Shown here piece after piece: positions 50,394 to 58,706 of a stretch of DNA of 64,000 bases. Position numbers and translations under genes: made by a program. Within the stretch, counting starts at the first letter, position 1, and every line of letters begins with the position of its first letter. The stretch lies in contig NZ_LZSG01000001.1 of NCBI RefSeq assembly GCF_001665395.1, positions 1 through 64,000 on the forward strand, given 5' to 3'. Source of the DNA: Mycobacterium sp. 1164966.3 (GTDB lineage: Bacteria; Actinomycetota; Actinomycetes; Mycobacteriales; Mycobacteriaceae). Below the pieces are notes generated by a model, which did not search any database, had not been told where the DNA came from, and saw only the letters and a list, made by a program, of their open reading frames with translations.

Positions 50394-50594
50394 TTATGTT
50401 TCGTCAGTGATGAGGATGGCCTGCTCGGGGCAGGAGTGCGCGGCTTCCCGAACCTGGTCCTGTTGCTCTGGCGGCACTTCTTCGTCGACGGCCGACGAAC
50501 TGCCGTCAATGTCGCTGAGCTGGAAGGAATCCGGAGCGATCATCGAGCACAAGGTGTGGCCCTGGCAACGTTCTGGATCAACCCAGACCTTCAT
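50394..50594 (-). CDS. 3Fe-4S ferredoxin
   Basis: A 66-residue ferredoxin with C10, C16 and C55 in the pattern C-x2-H-x2-C...CP, the commonest type among mycobacterial P450 ferredoxins. ATG has GGAGA upstream. First gene of the operon with the 454-residue P450, preceded by a strong palindrome at 50621-50634. Confidence 0.92.
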   Translation of the reverse strand: MKVWVDPERCQGHTLCSMIAPDSFQLSDIDGSSSAVDEEVPPEQQDQVREAAHSCPEQAILITDET

Positions 50595-50620
50595 GGTGTC
50601 TCCTGCGAAAGATGGTCTCG

Positions 50621-50648
50621 CCGTTCTAGAACGGTCTACGTTTCTAGA
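50621..50648. promoter_or_regulatory. Operator upstream of the ferredoxin-P450 operon
   Basis: CCGTTCTAGAACGG (50621-50634) is a perfect 14-bp palindrome. Its TTCTAGA core recurs at 50642-50648, 18 nt on, so two dimers could bind side by side. It lies 27-54 nt before the ferredoxin ATG, reaching to within 6 nt of the SDR stop. It does not fit the KstR consensus spacing (AACnnGTT). Confidence 0.6.
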
Positions 50649-50653
50649 TCGCC

Positions 50654-51355
50654 TTATGTATTGCGCCCGCCGTTAACACCCAAGATCTGACCGGTGATGT
50701 AGCCGGCTTCCTCGGACACCAGAAATGCACAGGCCGCGGCGATGTCTTCCGGCTTGCCCATCCTGCGGACGGGCGTCCGGGCGATGTTCTGCTCGACGTC
50801 GCCGAGAAACCCTTGTGACTCCGCGTTGCGCAGCATCGGGGTGTCGATGAATCCCGGTGGCACGGCGTTGACGGTGATACCGCTGGGCCCGTACTCGAGT
50901 GCCAGCGATTTGGTGAGGCCGTTGACCGCGGACTTGGCCGCCACGTAGTGGGCCATGTATGGCACACCGGAATGCGTACTCGACGACGAGATATTGACGA
51001 TGCGTCCCCAGCCGGCCTCCACCATGTCGGGCAGCACCGCCTGGATCATGTGGAAGACGCCGTTGAGGTTGACGTCGATTACCCGTCGCCAGTCCTCGAA
51101 GGTGATGTGGTTGAAGCGCTTGAACCCATCCAGGCCGGCGGCGTTGACCAGCACCGTGACCGGCCCCAACCGGTCGTGAATGGCCGACAGTGCGGCGTCT
51201 ACCTGGGCGCGTTCGGTGACGTCGGCGGTGAAAGCCAGGTCGTCGTCGGAAGGTCTGAGATCGACGGTGGCCACGTCGAGACCGTCGGCGCGCAGCCGCC
51301 GCGCCACGGCCTGACCGATGCCGGATCCGCCTCCGGTGACTAGTGCGGTCTTCAT
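50654..51355 (-). CDS. Short-chain dehydrogenase/reductase
   Basis: A 233-residue classical SDR. Cofactor motif TGGGSGIG (residues 7-14), NAAG (71-74), catalytic Ser in NISSSS (~124) and Tyr137/Lys141 in YVAAK. PPGFIDTPM follows. Oxidises or reduces a hydroxyl/keto group, here plausibly the product of the neighbouring P450. ATG at 51355. Divergent from the aldehyde dehydrogenase. Confidence 0.9.
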   Translation of the reverse strand: MKTALVTGGGSGIGQAVARRLRADGLDVATVDLRPSDDDLAFTADVTERAQVDAALSAIHDRLGPVTVLVNAAGLDGFKRFNHITFEDWRRVIDVNLNGVFHMIQAVLPDMVEAGWGRIVNISSSSTHSGVPYMAHYVAAKSAVNGLTKSLALEYGPSGITVNAVPPGFIDTPMLRNAESQGFLGDVEQNIARTPVRRMGKPEDIAAACAFLVSEEAGYITGQILGVNGGRNT

Positions 51356-51660
51356 GCTGGTTTCATGCTGGTCTTCACGTCTGCAACACCCAAACCCCTA
51401 CGGCGACCGGCGGCGTCTCCGCTGGAAAGAACCGCCCTTACAATTATGAGAACCTTACTCTCACGCCGAACGGCCTCGCAAGGCGACCGTGAAACCGCCT
51501 GCAGCCTGCAGCGAAAGTGCCTTTAACTCGACAGCTGTCAGATTGCGGCGCAGGTCAAGGGACCTATCGCCTTCCTGAGAGTTTCTTGAATTCTCGAGAG
51601 TCGAATGTAAGATTCGCCGATGAGGAGAATGAAATTATCGTGACCGCGGCGGGGGGTTGA
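51356..51660. promoter_or_regulatory. Divergent promoter region, SDR / aldehyde dehydrogenase
   Basis: 305 nt without a gene. It holds TGAGAACCTTACTCTCA (51447-51463, 5-base outer arms), ATTCTCGAGAG (51590-51600) and CGAAT-gtaag-ATTCG (51602-51616). The first two carry the GAGAA/TTCTC half-sites of the palindrome at 44681-44697, which suggests a shared regulator. No core promoter was identified. Confidence 0.45.
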
Positions 51661-53199
51661 ATGGCATCGCAGGACGCGGGTCCGACCATTGTGGACCCGC
51701 CGGCAGCAGATGCGGCCGCTTCTTCCTCCGACGGCTCGCCCGCCCGCCGGCTGTTGATCGACGGCCGGCTCGTCGCCACCGACAGCACGTTCCCGTCGAC
51801 CAATCCCGCTACCGGCGAGGTCTTGGGATACGCGCCGGACGCCGGCATGCAGGAGGCCGCACAGGCGATTGCGGCGGCCCGGCACGCTTTCGATACGACC
51901 AGCTGGTCAACCGATGTCGGGTTGCGCATCCGCTGTCTCGATCAGTTGCATCGGGCACTGCTCGCTCACGCCGACGAGTTGCGTGAGCTGACCATCGCCG
52001 AAGTCGGTGCCACTCGCACGCTGACCCACGGCGCGCAGCTCGACGAGCCGATCGGCATTGTGCGGTTCTACGCCGATCTGTTGGGCCGCTATCAATTCTC
52101 CGAGGACCTGGGCGAGACGGAATCGCGCGGTATGCGGCATCGCCGCTGGGTGGAGAAGGAAGCCGCCGGGGTGGTGGGGGCCATCATCGCCTACAACTAT
52201 CCGAACCAGCTCGCGCTGGCCAAGCTGGCACCGGCGCTGGCCGCCGGATGCACCGTGGTGCTCAAGGGGGCCCCGGACACGCCGCTCGTCACGCTGGCGC
52301 TGGGCGAGCTGATCGCCAACCACACCGACATCCCGGACGGCGTCGTCAACGTCTTGAGTTCGTCGGATCCGGCCGTCGGAGCCGCCCTGACCACGAGCCC
52401 GGACGTCGACGTCATCACGTTCACCGGCTCGACGGCCGTCGGGCGCCGGATCATGGCCGACGCCAGCCACACCGTCAAGCGGGTCTTTCTGGAGCTGGGC
52501 GGCAAGTCGGCGGTGATCATGCTCGACGACGCCGACTTCGCGGCGGCGAGCATGTTCGCGGCCTTCAGCATGGTCACCCACGCCGGCCAGGGATGCGCAC
52601 TCACCTCGCGCCTGCTGGTGCCCAGGCAGCACCACGACGAAATCGTCGAGCTGATTGCGCGGAACTTCGCCAAGGTGCGCCATGGCGACCCGGGCGATCC
52701 GAAGACGTTCATGGGACCGCTGATCAACGAGCGCCAGCGGGACAAGGTGGACGGCATGGTCCAGCGGGCCGTCGCCGCGGGGGCAACCCTGGTCACCGGT
52801 GGCAAGCGGCTGGACCCCGGCTACTTTTATGCGCCCACCCTGCTCACCGGCGTCGATCCCGACAGTGAGATCGCGCAGGACGAAGTGTTCGGACCGGTGC
52901 TCGTGGTCATCGCGTTCGAAGACGACGCCGACGCCGTGCGCATCGCCAACGACTCGATCTACGGGCTGGCGGGCGCGGTCTTCAGCCGTGACCAGGACCG
53001 GGCGCTCGCGGTTGCACGCCGGATCCGGACGGGCTCGTTTTCCATCAACGGCGGCAATTACTTCGGGGCGGACAGCCCGTTCGGCGGGTTCAAGCAGTCC
53101 GGCGTCGGCCGCGAGATGGGGGTAGCCGGCCTCGAAGAATTCCTGGAGCGCAAGACATTTGCGGTTCCGACTGGGCCGGCTTCCGGTGGTCGCTCATGA
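51661..53199 (+). CDS. Aldehyde dehydrogenase
   Basis: A 512-residue NAD(P)-dependent aldehyde dehydrogenase. Catalytic Cys312 is in GQGCALTSR, the general-base Glu278 in FLELGGKS, and the cofactor loop is FTGSTAVG. A ~28-residue Ala/Ser/Pro-rich N-terminal extension precedes the family core (RLLIDGRLVATD). It would oxidise an aldehyde from the P450/SDR steps to the acid. The stop overlaps the CoA-transferase ATG (ATGA), so acid and CoA-ester formation are coupled in expression. Confidence 0.92.
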   Translation: MASQDAGPTIVDPPAADAAASSSDGSPARRLLIDGRLVATDSTFPSTNPATGEVLGYAPDAGMQEAAQAIAAARHAFDTTSWSTDVGLRIRCLDQLHRALLAHADELRELTIAEVGATRTLTHGAQLDEPIGIVRFYADLLGRYQFSEDLGETESRGMRHRRWVEKEAAGVVGAIIAYNYPNQLALAKLAPALAAGCTVVLKGAPDTPLVTLALGELIANHTDIPDGVVNVLSSSDPAVGAALTTSPDVDVITFTGSTAVGRRIMADASHTVKRVFLELGGKSAVIMLDDADFAAASMFAAFSMVTHAGQGCALTSRLLVPRQHHDEIVELIARNFAKVRHGDPGDPKTFMGPLINERQRDKVDGMVQRAVAAGATLVTGGKRLDPGYFYAPTLLTGVDPDSEIAQDEVFGPVLVVIAFEDDADAVRIANDSIYGLAGAVFSRDQDRALAVARRIRTGSFSINGGNYFGADSPFGGFKQSGVGREMGVAGLEEFLERKTFAVPTGPASGGRS

Positions 53200-54401
53200 A
53201 CCCGCTCGAGGGCATCCGGGTACTGGAAGTCGCCATGTACGGGTTCGTCCCGTCGGCGGGCGCCGTGCTGGCCGAATGGGGCGCCGACGTGGTGAAGGTC
53301 GAGCACGCGGTGACCGGCGATCCGCAGCGCGGGCTTCGCCAGACCGGCATGCTGCGCGTCGAAGGCGATCCCAATCCCAACATCGAGCACGCGAACCGCG
53401 GCAAGCGCAGCATCGGACTGGACATGTCGGTGCCCCAGGGCAAGGAGGTTCTCTACGAGCTGGCTCGCCGCTCGGATGTGTTTCTGACCAGTTTCCTGCC
53501 CGACGCCCGGGAAAAGTTCGGCATCGACGTCGACGACATTCGGGCGATCAACCCGACGATTATCTACGCGCGCGGCAGCGCGCTTGGTCCCCGGGGCGCA
53601 GAATCCGTCAAGGGCGGCTATGACATGACCGCTTTCTGGTGCCGGGCCGGGACCGCGGCCACCATCACGCCGGCCGGCATGCCGGGCATGATCGCGCCGC
53701 CGGGACCCGCATATGGCGACACCATTTCCGGCACCAATCTCGCGGGTGGCATCGCGGCGGCTTTGCTCAAGCGGGAGCGCACCGGCGAACCGTCTGTTGT
53801 CGATGTGTCGCTACTGGGCAGCGGCCTCTGGTCGCTGGGCCACACGGTGGCGCTGACGCAGCATTTGGGTCAGCGACTGGAGGCACCGCCGCCCGGTATC
53901 CATGGGTCACCTATTAATCCGTTGGTGGGCGTGTACGCGACGTCCGATGGCCGCTACATCTCCCTGGTCATGATGCAGCCCACCAAGTTCTGGGCCGACG
54001 TGTGCCGGCACATCGACCGGCCGGACCTGGCCGACGATCCCCGTTTCGCAACCGTCGACAAGATCGCCGCCAATACCGCAGATGCCGTGGAGATCTTGAC
54101 CAAAGTCATTGCTACCCGCACGCTTGCCGAGTGGAGCGAACGCTTTGCGACGCTCGCGGGTCCCTGGGCGCCAGTGCAGGACACCCTGCAAGTGGCAGAC
54201 GACACGCAGATTCGGGCGAATGAATATTTGGTGCGCGCAGGCGAACTCGAGTTGGTCGCCAATCCGGTCCAGTTCGATGTCGCGGCTCCGCAGACCGGTC
54301 CGGCACCCGGATTCGCGGAGCAAACCGACGACATACTCATGGAACTCGGGCTCGACTGGGATCGCATTATCGAACTCAAGACGGCAGGCGCCGTCACCTA
54401 G
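53196..54401 (+). CDS. Class III (CaiB/BaiF) CoA-transferase
   Basis: A 401-residue family III CoA-transferase. N-terminal GIRVLEVAMYGFVPSAGA and DVVKVE are typical; the nucleophilic Asp143 is in GGYDMTAF. It moves CoA between a donor ester and a carboxylic acid, here fitting the product of the overlapping aldehyde dehydrogenase (inference). Followed by 311 nt without a gene and then the mce operon. Confidence 0.9.
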   Translation: MNPLEGIRVLEVAMYGFVPSAGAVLAEWGADVVKVEHAVTGDPQRGLRQTGMLRVEGDPNPNIEHANRGKRSIGLDMSVPQGKEVLYELARRSDVFLTSFLPDAREKFGIDVDDIRAINPTIIYARGSALGPRGAESVKGGYDMTAFWCRAGTAATITPAGMPGMIAPPGPAYGDTISGTNLAGGIAAALLKRERTGEPSVVDVSLLGSGLWSLGHTVALTQHLGQRLEAPPPGIHGSPINPLVGVYATSDGRYISLVMMQPTKFWADVCRHIDRPDLADDPRFATVDKIAANTADAVEILTKVIATRTLAEWSERFATLAGPWAPVQDTLQVADDTQIRANEYLVRAGELELVANPVQFDVAAPQTGPAPGFAEQTDDILMELGLDWDRIIELKTAGAVT

Positions 54402-54712
54402 GACCGGAGCTGGTTGAGATGCGCAAGTCGAATGTCCGTTCTGTGGGGCAGGACCCGGGTGGGAGGGCTGTGCACCGTGGCGATAACGGTTATGCGGTTT
54501 CGGCACGGGCTGCACTCGCCATGAGTAATAATCGCCGCACGCTGCAAGACGTGGGGGCGTGGCCGGCCTGCATCGCCTCGGAGCGCCGACTCACGCAAGA
54601 GAACGGAGGACCGGCGTGAGGATGGGAGCCGGTTTGGCGCACAACGGAGTTGGTGTGCGCGCGTTGAATTACGGACCCTCGCCCGCCCAGATCCCGGAAG
54701 GATCTCGAGCCG
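54402..54712. promoter_or_regulatory. Leader region of the mce operon
   Basis: 311 nt without a supported gene. It contains the palindrome ATAAC-G-GTTAT (54483-54493), a possible operator, and GGAAGGAT (54695-54702), the ribosome binding site of the first gene. AGTAATAAT near 54525 is A/T-rich enough to be a -10 region, but no matching -35 was seen. A 66-codon frame at 54419-54619 has no support. Confidence 0.4.
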
Positions 54713-55531
54713 GTGGCGACTAAGGGAGCCGATCGCTGGTCGGCGGGACTGCCGTCGCTGAAATTGAAATGGGACTTCTCGGGTCCCATGCAGGCGGTCG
54801 GGGGATTGTTCGCGATGTCAGCGGACGCGGTGAAGTTCGCGTTCCGGCGGCCGTTCCAAATGCGCGAGTTCTTGGAACAATCATGGTTTGTCGCGCGAGT
54901 CTCGCTTGCCCCCACATTGTTGGTAGCCATCCCGTTTACCGTCCTGGTCAGCTTCACGCTCAACATCCTGCTGCGCGAACTGGGCGCGGCGGACCTGTCC
55001 GGTGCGGGCGCTGCGTTCGGCGCGGTCACCCAAGTCGGTCCGCTAGTGACGGTTCTGATCGTGGCGGGCGCAGGTGCGACGGCGATGTGCGCGGACCTCG
55101 GGTCGCGAACCATCCGCGAGGAAATCGACGCGATGGAGGTCCTGGGCATCAATCCGGTGCAGCGCTTGGTCACGCCCCGCATGCTGGCCTCCGGGTTGGT
55201 GGCCCTGTTGCTCAACAGCCTCGTCGTCATCATCGGCATCCTGGGCGGCTACAGCTTCTCGGTATTTGTCCAAGACGTCAATCCCGGAGCGTTCGCCGCG
55301 GGTATCACCTTGCTCACCGGAGTGCCCGAGGTGATCATTTCCTGCGTCAAGGCACTGCTTTTCGGCCTCATCGCCGGATTGGTCGCCTGCTATCGCGGCC
55401 TGATCATCAGCGGCGGGGGAGCGAAGGCCGTCGGCAACGCCGTGAACGAAACCGTGGTCTACGCCTTCATGTCGCTATTTGTCGTCAACGTGGTCGTCAC
55501 CGCGGTCGGCATCAAGATGACGGCCAAGTGA
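54713..55531 (+). CDS. YrbE/MlaE-type permease, first of the mce operon
   Basis: A 272-residue integral membrane protein of the MlaE/YrbE family. Family blocks: GPMQAVGGLFAM near the N-terminus, RELGAADLSGAGAA, then VAGAGATAMCADLGSRTIREEIDAMEVLGI (the cytoplasmic EExxA-like coupling region), with about five hydrophobic segments. With the second YrbE it forms the permease through which Mce proteins pass lipids. GTG start at 54713 with GGAAGGAT upstream. Confidence 0.9.
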   Translation: MATKGADRWSAGLPSLKLKWDFSGPMQAVGGLFAMSADAVKFAFRRPFQMREFLEQSWFVARVSLAPTLLVAIPFTVLVSFTLNILLRELGAADLSGAGAAFGAVTQVGPLVTVLIVAGAGATAMCADLGSRTIREEIDAMEVLGINPVQRLVTPRMLASGLVALLLNSLVVIIGILGGYSFSVFVQDVNPGAFAAGITLLTGVPEVIISCVKALLFGLIAGLVACYRGLIISGGGAKAVGNAVNETVVYAFMSLFVVNVVVTAVGIKMTAK

Positions 55532-55544
55532 CGGGGAAGACGCA

Positions 55545-56390
55545 ATGACGCTACGAGCCGCGTATCCCAGGCTTTTCCGCCAGCTCGACCGGCCGGCCGG
55601 CGTCTTCGGTCGCATCGGCGATCACACGATTTTCTACGGAAAGTCGCTTGCCGGCATCCCGTTCTCGGCGGTGCACTACCGGCGCGAAGTCATTCGGTTG
55701 GTCGCTGAGATCAGCATGGGCGCAGGCACTTTGGCGATGATCGGCGGCACCGTCGTGATTGTCGGCTTCCTGACGCTGGCGGCGGGCGGCACGCTCGCCG
55801 TTCAGGGCTACAGCTCGCTGGGCAATATCGGCATCGAGGCGCTGACCGGCTTTCTGGCCGCGTTCATCAACGTGCGTATCGCGGCACCGGTCGTCGCCGG
55901 GATCGGTCTGGCGGCAACCTTCGGCGCCGGGGTGACCGCTCAGCTGGGTGCCATGCGGATCAACGAAGAGATCGACGCACTGGAAAGCATGGCGATTCGC
56001 CCGATCTCGTATCTGGTAAGCACCAGGATCTTGGCCGGAATGCTCGCGATCACGCCGTTGTACAGCATCGCCGTGATCCTGTCGTTCGTCGCCAGCCAAT
56101 TCACCACGACGGTCTTGTTCGGCCAATCGAGCGGTTTGTACGACCATTACTTCAATACATTCCTGAACCCGATCGACTTGTTGTGGTCGTTCCTGCAAGC
56201 CGTCCTCATGGCGCTCACCATCTTGCTGATCCACACCTACTACGGCTATTTCGCTACCGGTGGGCCATCTGGTGTCGGCAACGCGACCGGAAACGCCGTG
56301 CGCACTTCGCTCATCGTCGTGGTGTCCGTAACGCTGCTGGTTTCGCTGTCGATTTACGGCAGCAACGGCAACTTCAATCTGTCGGGATAG
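55545..56390 (+). CDS. YrbE/MlaE-type permease, second subunit
   Basis: A 281-residue paralogue of the preceding gene, starting ATG 13 nt after it. Blocks FGRIGDHTIFYGKSL, GAGVTAQLGAMRINEEIDAL and SMAIRPISYLVSTRIL are characteristic of the B-type YrbE in mce operons; about five membrane segments. No signal peptide. Partner of the first YrbE in an ABC-type lipid importer; the ATPase (MceG/MkL) is not in this window. Confidence 0.92.
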   Translation: MTLRAAYPRLFRQLDRPAGVFGRIGDHTIFYGKSLAGIPFSAVHYRREVIRLVAEISMGAGTLAMIGGTVVIVGFLTLAAGGTLAVQGYSSLGNIGIEALTGFLAAFINVRIAAPVVAGIGLAATFGAGVTAQLGAMRINEEIDALESMAIRPISYLVSTRILAGMLAITPLYSIAVILSFVASQFTTTVLFGQSSGLYDHYFNTFLNPIDLLWSFLQAVLMALTILLIHTYYGYFATGGPSGVGNATGNAVRTSLIVVVSVTLLVSLSIYGSNGNFNLSG

Positions 56391-56409
56391 GAGAGATGGG
56401 AACGGAAGA

Positions 56410-57687
56410 GTGACGGGAAATCTCGGGCCGGGTCCCATTCACCGGTCCGAAACCACCAGCACGGCAGGGCCGATCGCGGCCTCGCCGGGGCGTCACTTCG
56501 GCGCGCGATCGTATGTCCGCCCGCTGGCGGGCCTGGCGACCGTGGCGGTGGTCGTCGCGATCTTCGCGTTTTCGATAGGTCTGTTCCAAGGCAGCTTCAC
56601 CCCCTCCGTGCCGGTGACCCTGATGTCGCCGCGCGCCGGTCTGGTCATGAACCCGGACGCCAAGGTGAAGATGCGCGGCGTGCAAGTGGGCAAGGTCGAC
56701 TCGATTGAATCGCTGCCGAACGGCCAGGCCGCTCTGCACCTGGCGATGGACCCGTCACAGTTGAAATTCATTCCCGCCAACGTGCTTGCGGAGATCACGT
56801 CGTCGACGGTGTTCGGTGCCAAGTTCGTTGAGCTGGTGCCACCTGCGGAACCCTCAGCTCAGCGCCTGCACGCGGGCCAGACGCTAGAGGGCCAGCACGT
56901 CATGGTCGAGATCAATACGGTTTTCCAGCAACTGGTTTCGGTGCTGGCCCAGATCGACCCGCCGAAGCTGAACGAGACACTGGGCGCACTGGCGAAGGCG
57001 TTCAGTGGCCGGGGCGCACAACTTGGCCAATCGCTGAGCGACCTGGATTCCTTTCTGGCCGAGCTGGAGCCAAGCCTTCCCGCATTGAAGCATGACCTCG
57101 CGGTCTTACCGGCGGTCTCCAACGCCTATGCCGACGCGGCGCCGGACCTGGTGCGGACAGCGGCCAACGCGACCCGGGTCAGCCAGACGATTGTCGATGA
57201 GCAACACAACCTGGATGCGTTGCTGATCAGCGCAATTGGCTTGGCGGACATCGGCAACGACGTCTTGTCGACGAACCGTCAAGCGCTTACGAATGTGCTG
57301 CATTTGCTGGTGCCGACCACCGATCTGACCAACGTTTACCATGAGGTCTTCACCTGCGGTTTCGCCGGTCTCGTAGAGATCGCGCATGGTCCGCCGTTGT
57401 CGGAGCCCAGCATCAACATATCGGCGAGTCTCACGTGGGGCGGCGAGCGTTATCGGTATCCGACGAACCTGCCCAAGGTCGCCGCGACGGGCGGCCCGCG
57501 ATGCCTGGGGCTGCCGAGATTGCCGTTCAACACGCATCCGCCGCAACTGATTACCGATATCGGTGCCAACCCCGTGGTGTACGGAAACCCACAGCTGCTG
57601 ATCAACTCCGATCTGCTCAAACAGTTGTTGTACGGGCCGATCGCCGGCCCACCCCGCAACTCCGCTCAGGTCGGACAACCCGGATGA
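56410..57687 (+). CDS. mceA: MceA-type substrate-binding protein
   Basis: A 425-residue Mce protein starting GTG at 56410. A cytoplasmic stretch of ~37 residues precedes the membrane anchor (LAGLATVAVVVAIFAFSIGLF), then the MCE domain (VPVTLMSPRAGLVMNPDAKVKMRGVQVGKV) at residues ~60-140, and a helical region with late cysteines (TCGFAG, RCLGLP). The long N-terminus is typical of MceA. Which numbered mce operon this is cannot be decided from the window. Confidence 0.9.
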   Translation: MTGNLGPGPIHRSETTSTAGPIAASPGRHFGARSYVRPLAGLATVAVVVAIFAFSIGLFQGSFTPSVPVTLMSPRAGLVMNPDAKVKMRGVQVGKVDSIESLPNGQAALHLAMDPSQLKFIPANVLAEITSSTVFGAKFVELVPPAEPSAQRLHAGQTLEGQHVMVEINTVFQQLVSVLAQIDPPKLNETLGALAKAFSGRGAQLGQSLSDLDSFLAELEPSLPALKHDLAVLPAVSNAYADAAPDLVRTAANATRVSQTIVDEQHNLDALLISAIGLADIGNDVLSTNRQALTNVLHLLVPTTDLTNVYHEVFTCGFAGLVEIAHGPPLSEPSINISASLTWGGERYRYPTNLPKVAATGGPRCLGLPRLPFNTHPPQLITDIGANPVVYGNPQLLINSDLLKQLLYGPIAGPPRNSAQVGQPG

Positions 57688-58706
57688 GGACGCGCGCTAC
57701 GTTGATCAAGTTCGCGATCTTCGCGGTCGTGATGGCGCTGCTGACGGCCTCGTTGTTCTTCATCTTCGGCCAGTACCGGACGGGTGCGACGACCAAGTAT
57801 TCGGCGGTGTTCGCCGATGTGTCGCGTCTCAAGACCGGGCAGTCGGTGCGGGTCGCCGGGATCCGGGTGGGTACGGTCAACGGCGTCTCGCTGCGGCCGG
57901 ACAAGAAAGTCGTGGTGAAGTTCGACGCCGACCGCAACATCGTCCTCACCGAGGGCACCCGGGCGGCGGTTCGTTACCTCAACCTGGTAGGCGATCGCTA
58001 CCTCGAACTCGTCGATGGACCGGGCTCGACCAAACGTCTGCCGGCCGGCGGTCAGATTCCCGTCGACCGCACGGCGCCGGCACTTGACCTCGATCTGCTG
58101 CTCGGGGGACTGAAACCCGTGGTTCAGGGCCTGAATGCGCAGGATGTCAACGCGCTGACCTCCGCCTTGTTGCACGTCTTCCAGGGCCAAGGCGCGACGC
58201 TGGAGTCGCTGTTCGCCAAGACGACGTCGTTCTCGAACGCCTTGGCGGACAACGATCAAACCGTGCAGCAATTGATCGACAACCTGAACGTCGTTGTCTC
58301 CACGCTGTCCAAGGACGGCACCAAGTTCTCCGAGGCGATCGATCGCCTGGAACGGCTTGTCAGCGGGCTGTCGGACGATCGCGACACCATTGGCGCCGCA
58401 ATCGATTCTCTGGACAGGGGAACCGCCTCGCTGGCAGATCTGCTGACCAGCGTACGGCCGCCGTTGGCCGGCACTATAGATCGGTTGAGTCGGCTGGCAC
58501 CGATACTCGATCAGGACAAGGACCGCCTCGACGCCGCAATCGGGAGGGCGCCGAAGAACTATCGCAAGCTGACCCGACTCGGCGTGTTCGGCGCCACCAT
58601 CCCGTACTACGTCTGCGAGATAACGCTCCGCGGTACGGATCTTCAGGGCAAGACGGTGAAAGCCCCCTGGTTCAGGTCAGAAGCCGGAAGGTGCACGGAA
58701 CCCTAA
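57684..58706 (+). CDS. mceB: MceB-type protein
   Basis: 340 residues from ATG 57684, which overlaps the MceA stop (ATGA); the frame is open further upstream but lies within mceA. Anchor LIKFAIFAVVMALLTASLFFIFG, MCE domain (YSAVFADVSRLKTGQSVRVAGIR) and a long helical region with DNDQTVQQLIDNLN heptads. In the assembled complex Mce helices form a tunnel across the periplasm. Confidence 0.91.
   Translation: MRTRATLIKFAIFAVVMALLTASLFFIFGQYRTGATTKYSAVFADVSRLKTGQSVRVAGIRVGTVNGVSLRPDKKVVVKFDADRNIVLTEGTRAAVRYLNLVGDRYLELVDGPGSTKRLPAGGQIPVDRTAPALDLDLLLGGLKPVVQGLNAQDVNALTSALLHVFQGQGATLESLFAKTTSFSNALADNDQTVQQLIDNLNVVVSTLSKDGTKFSEAIDRLERLVSGLSDDRDTIGAAIDSLDRGTASLADLLTSVRPPLAGTIDRLSRLAPILDQDKDRLDAAIGRAPKNYRKLTRLGVFGATIPYYVCEITLRGTDLQGKTVKAPWFRSEAGRCTEP

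Noticed and set aside
50621..50634. KstR box upstream of the ferredoxin-P450 operon
   Set aside because: The palindrome is GTTCTAGAAC; KstR sites have AAC and GTT in the opposite order with a 2-nt spacer.
54419..54619. 66-codon plus-strand frame in the mce leader
   Set aside because: No domain, no convincing ribosome binding site and low-information sequence.
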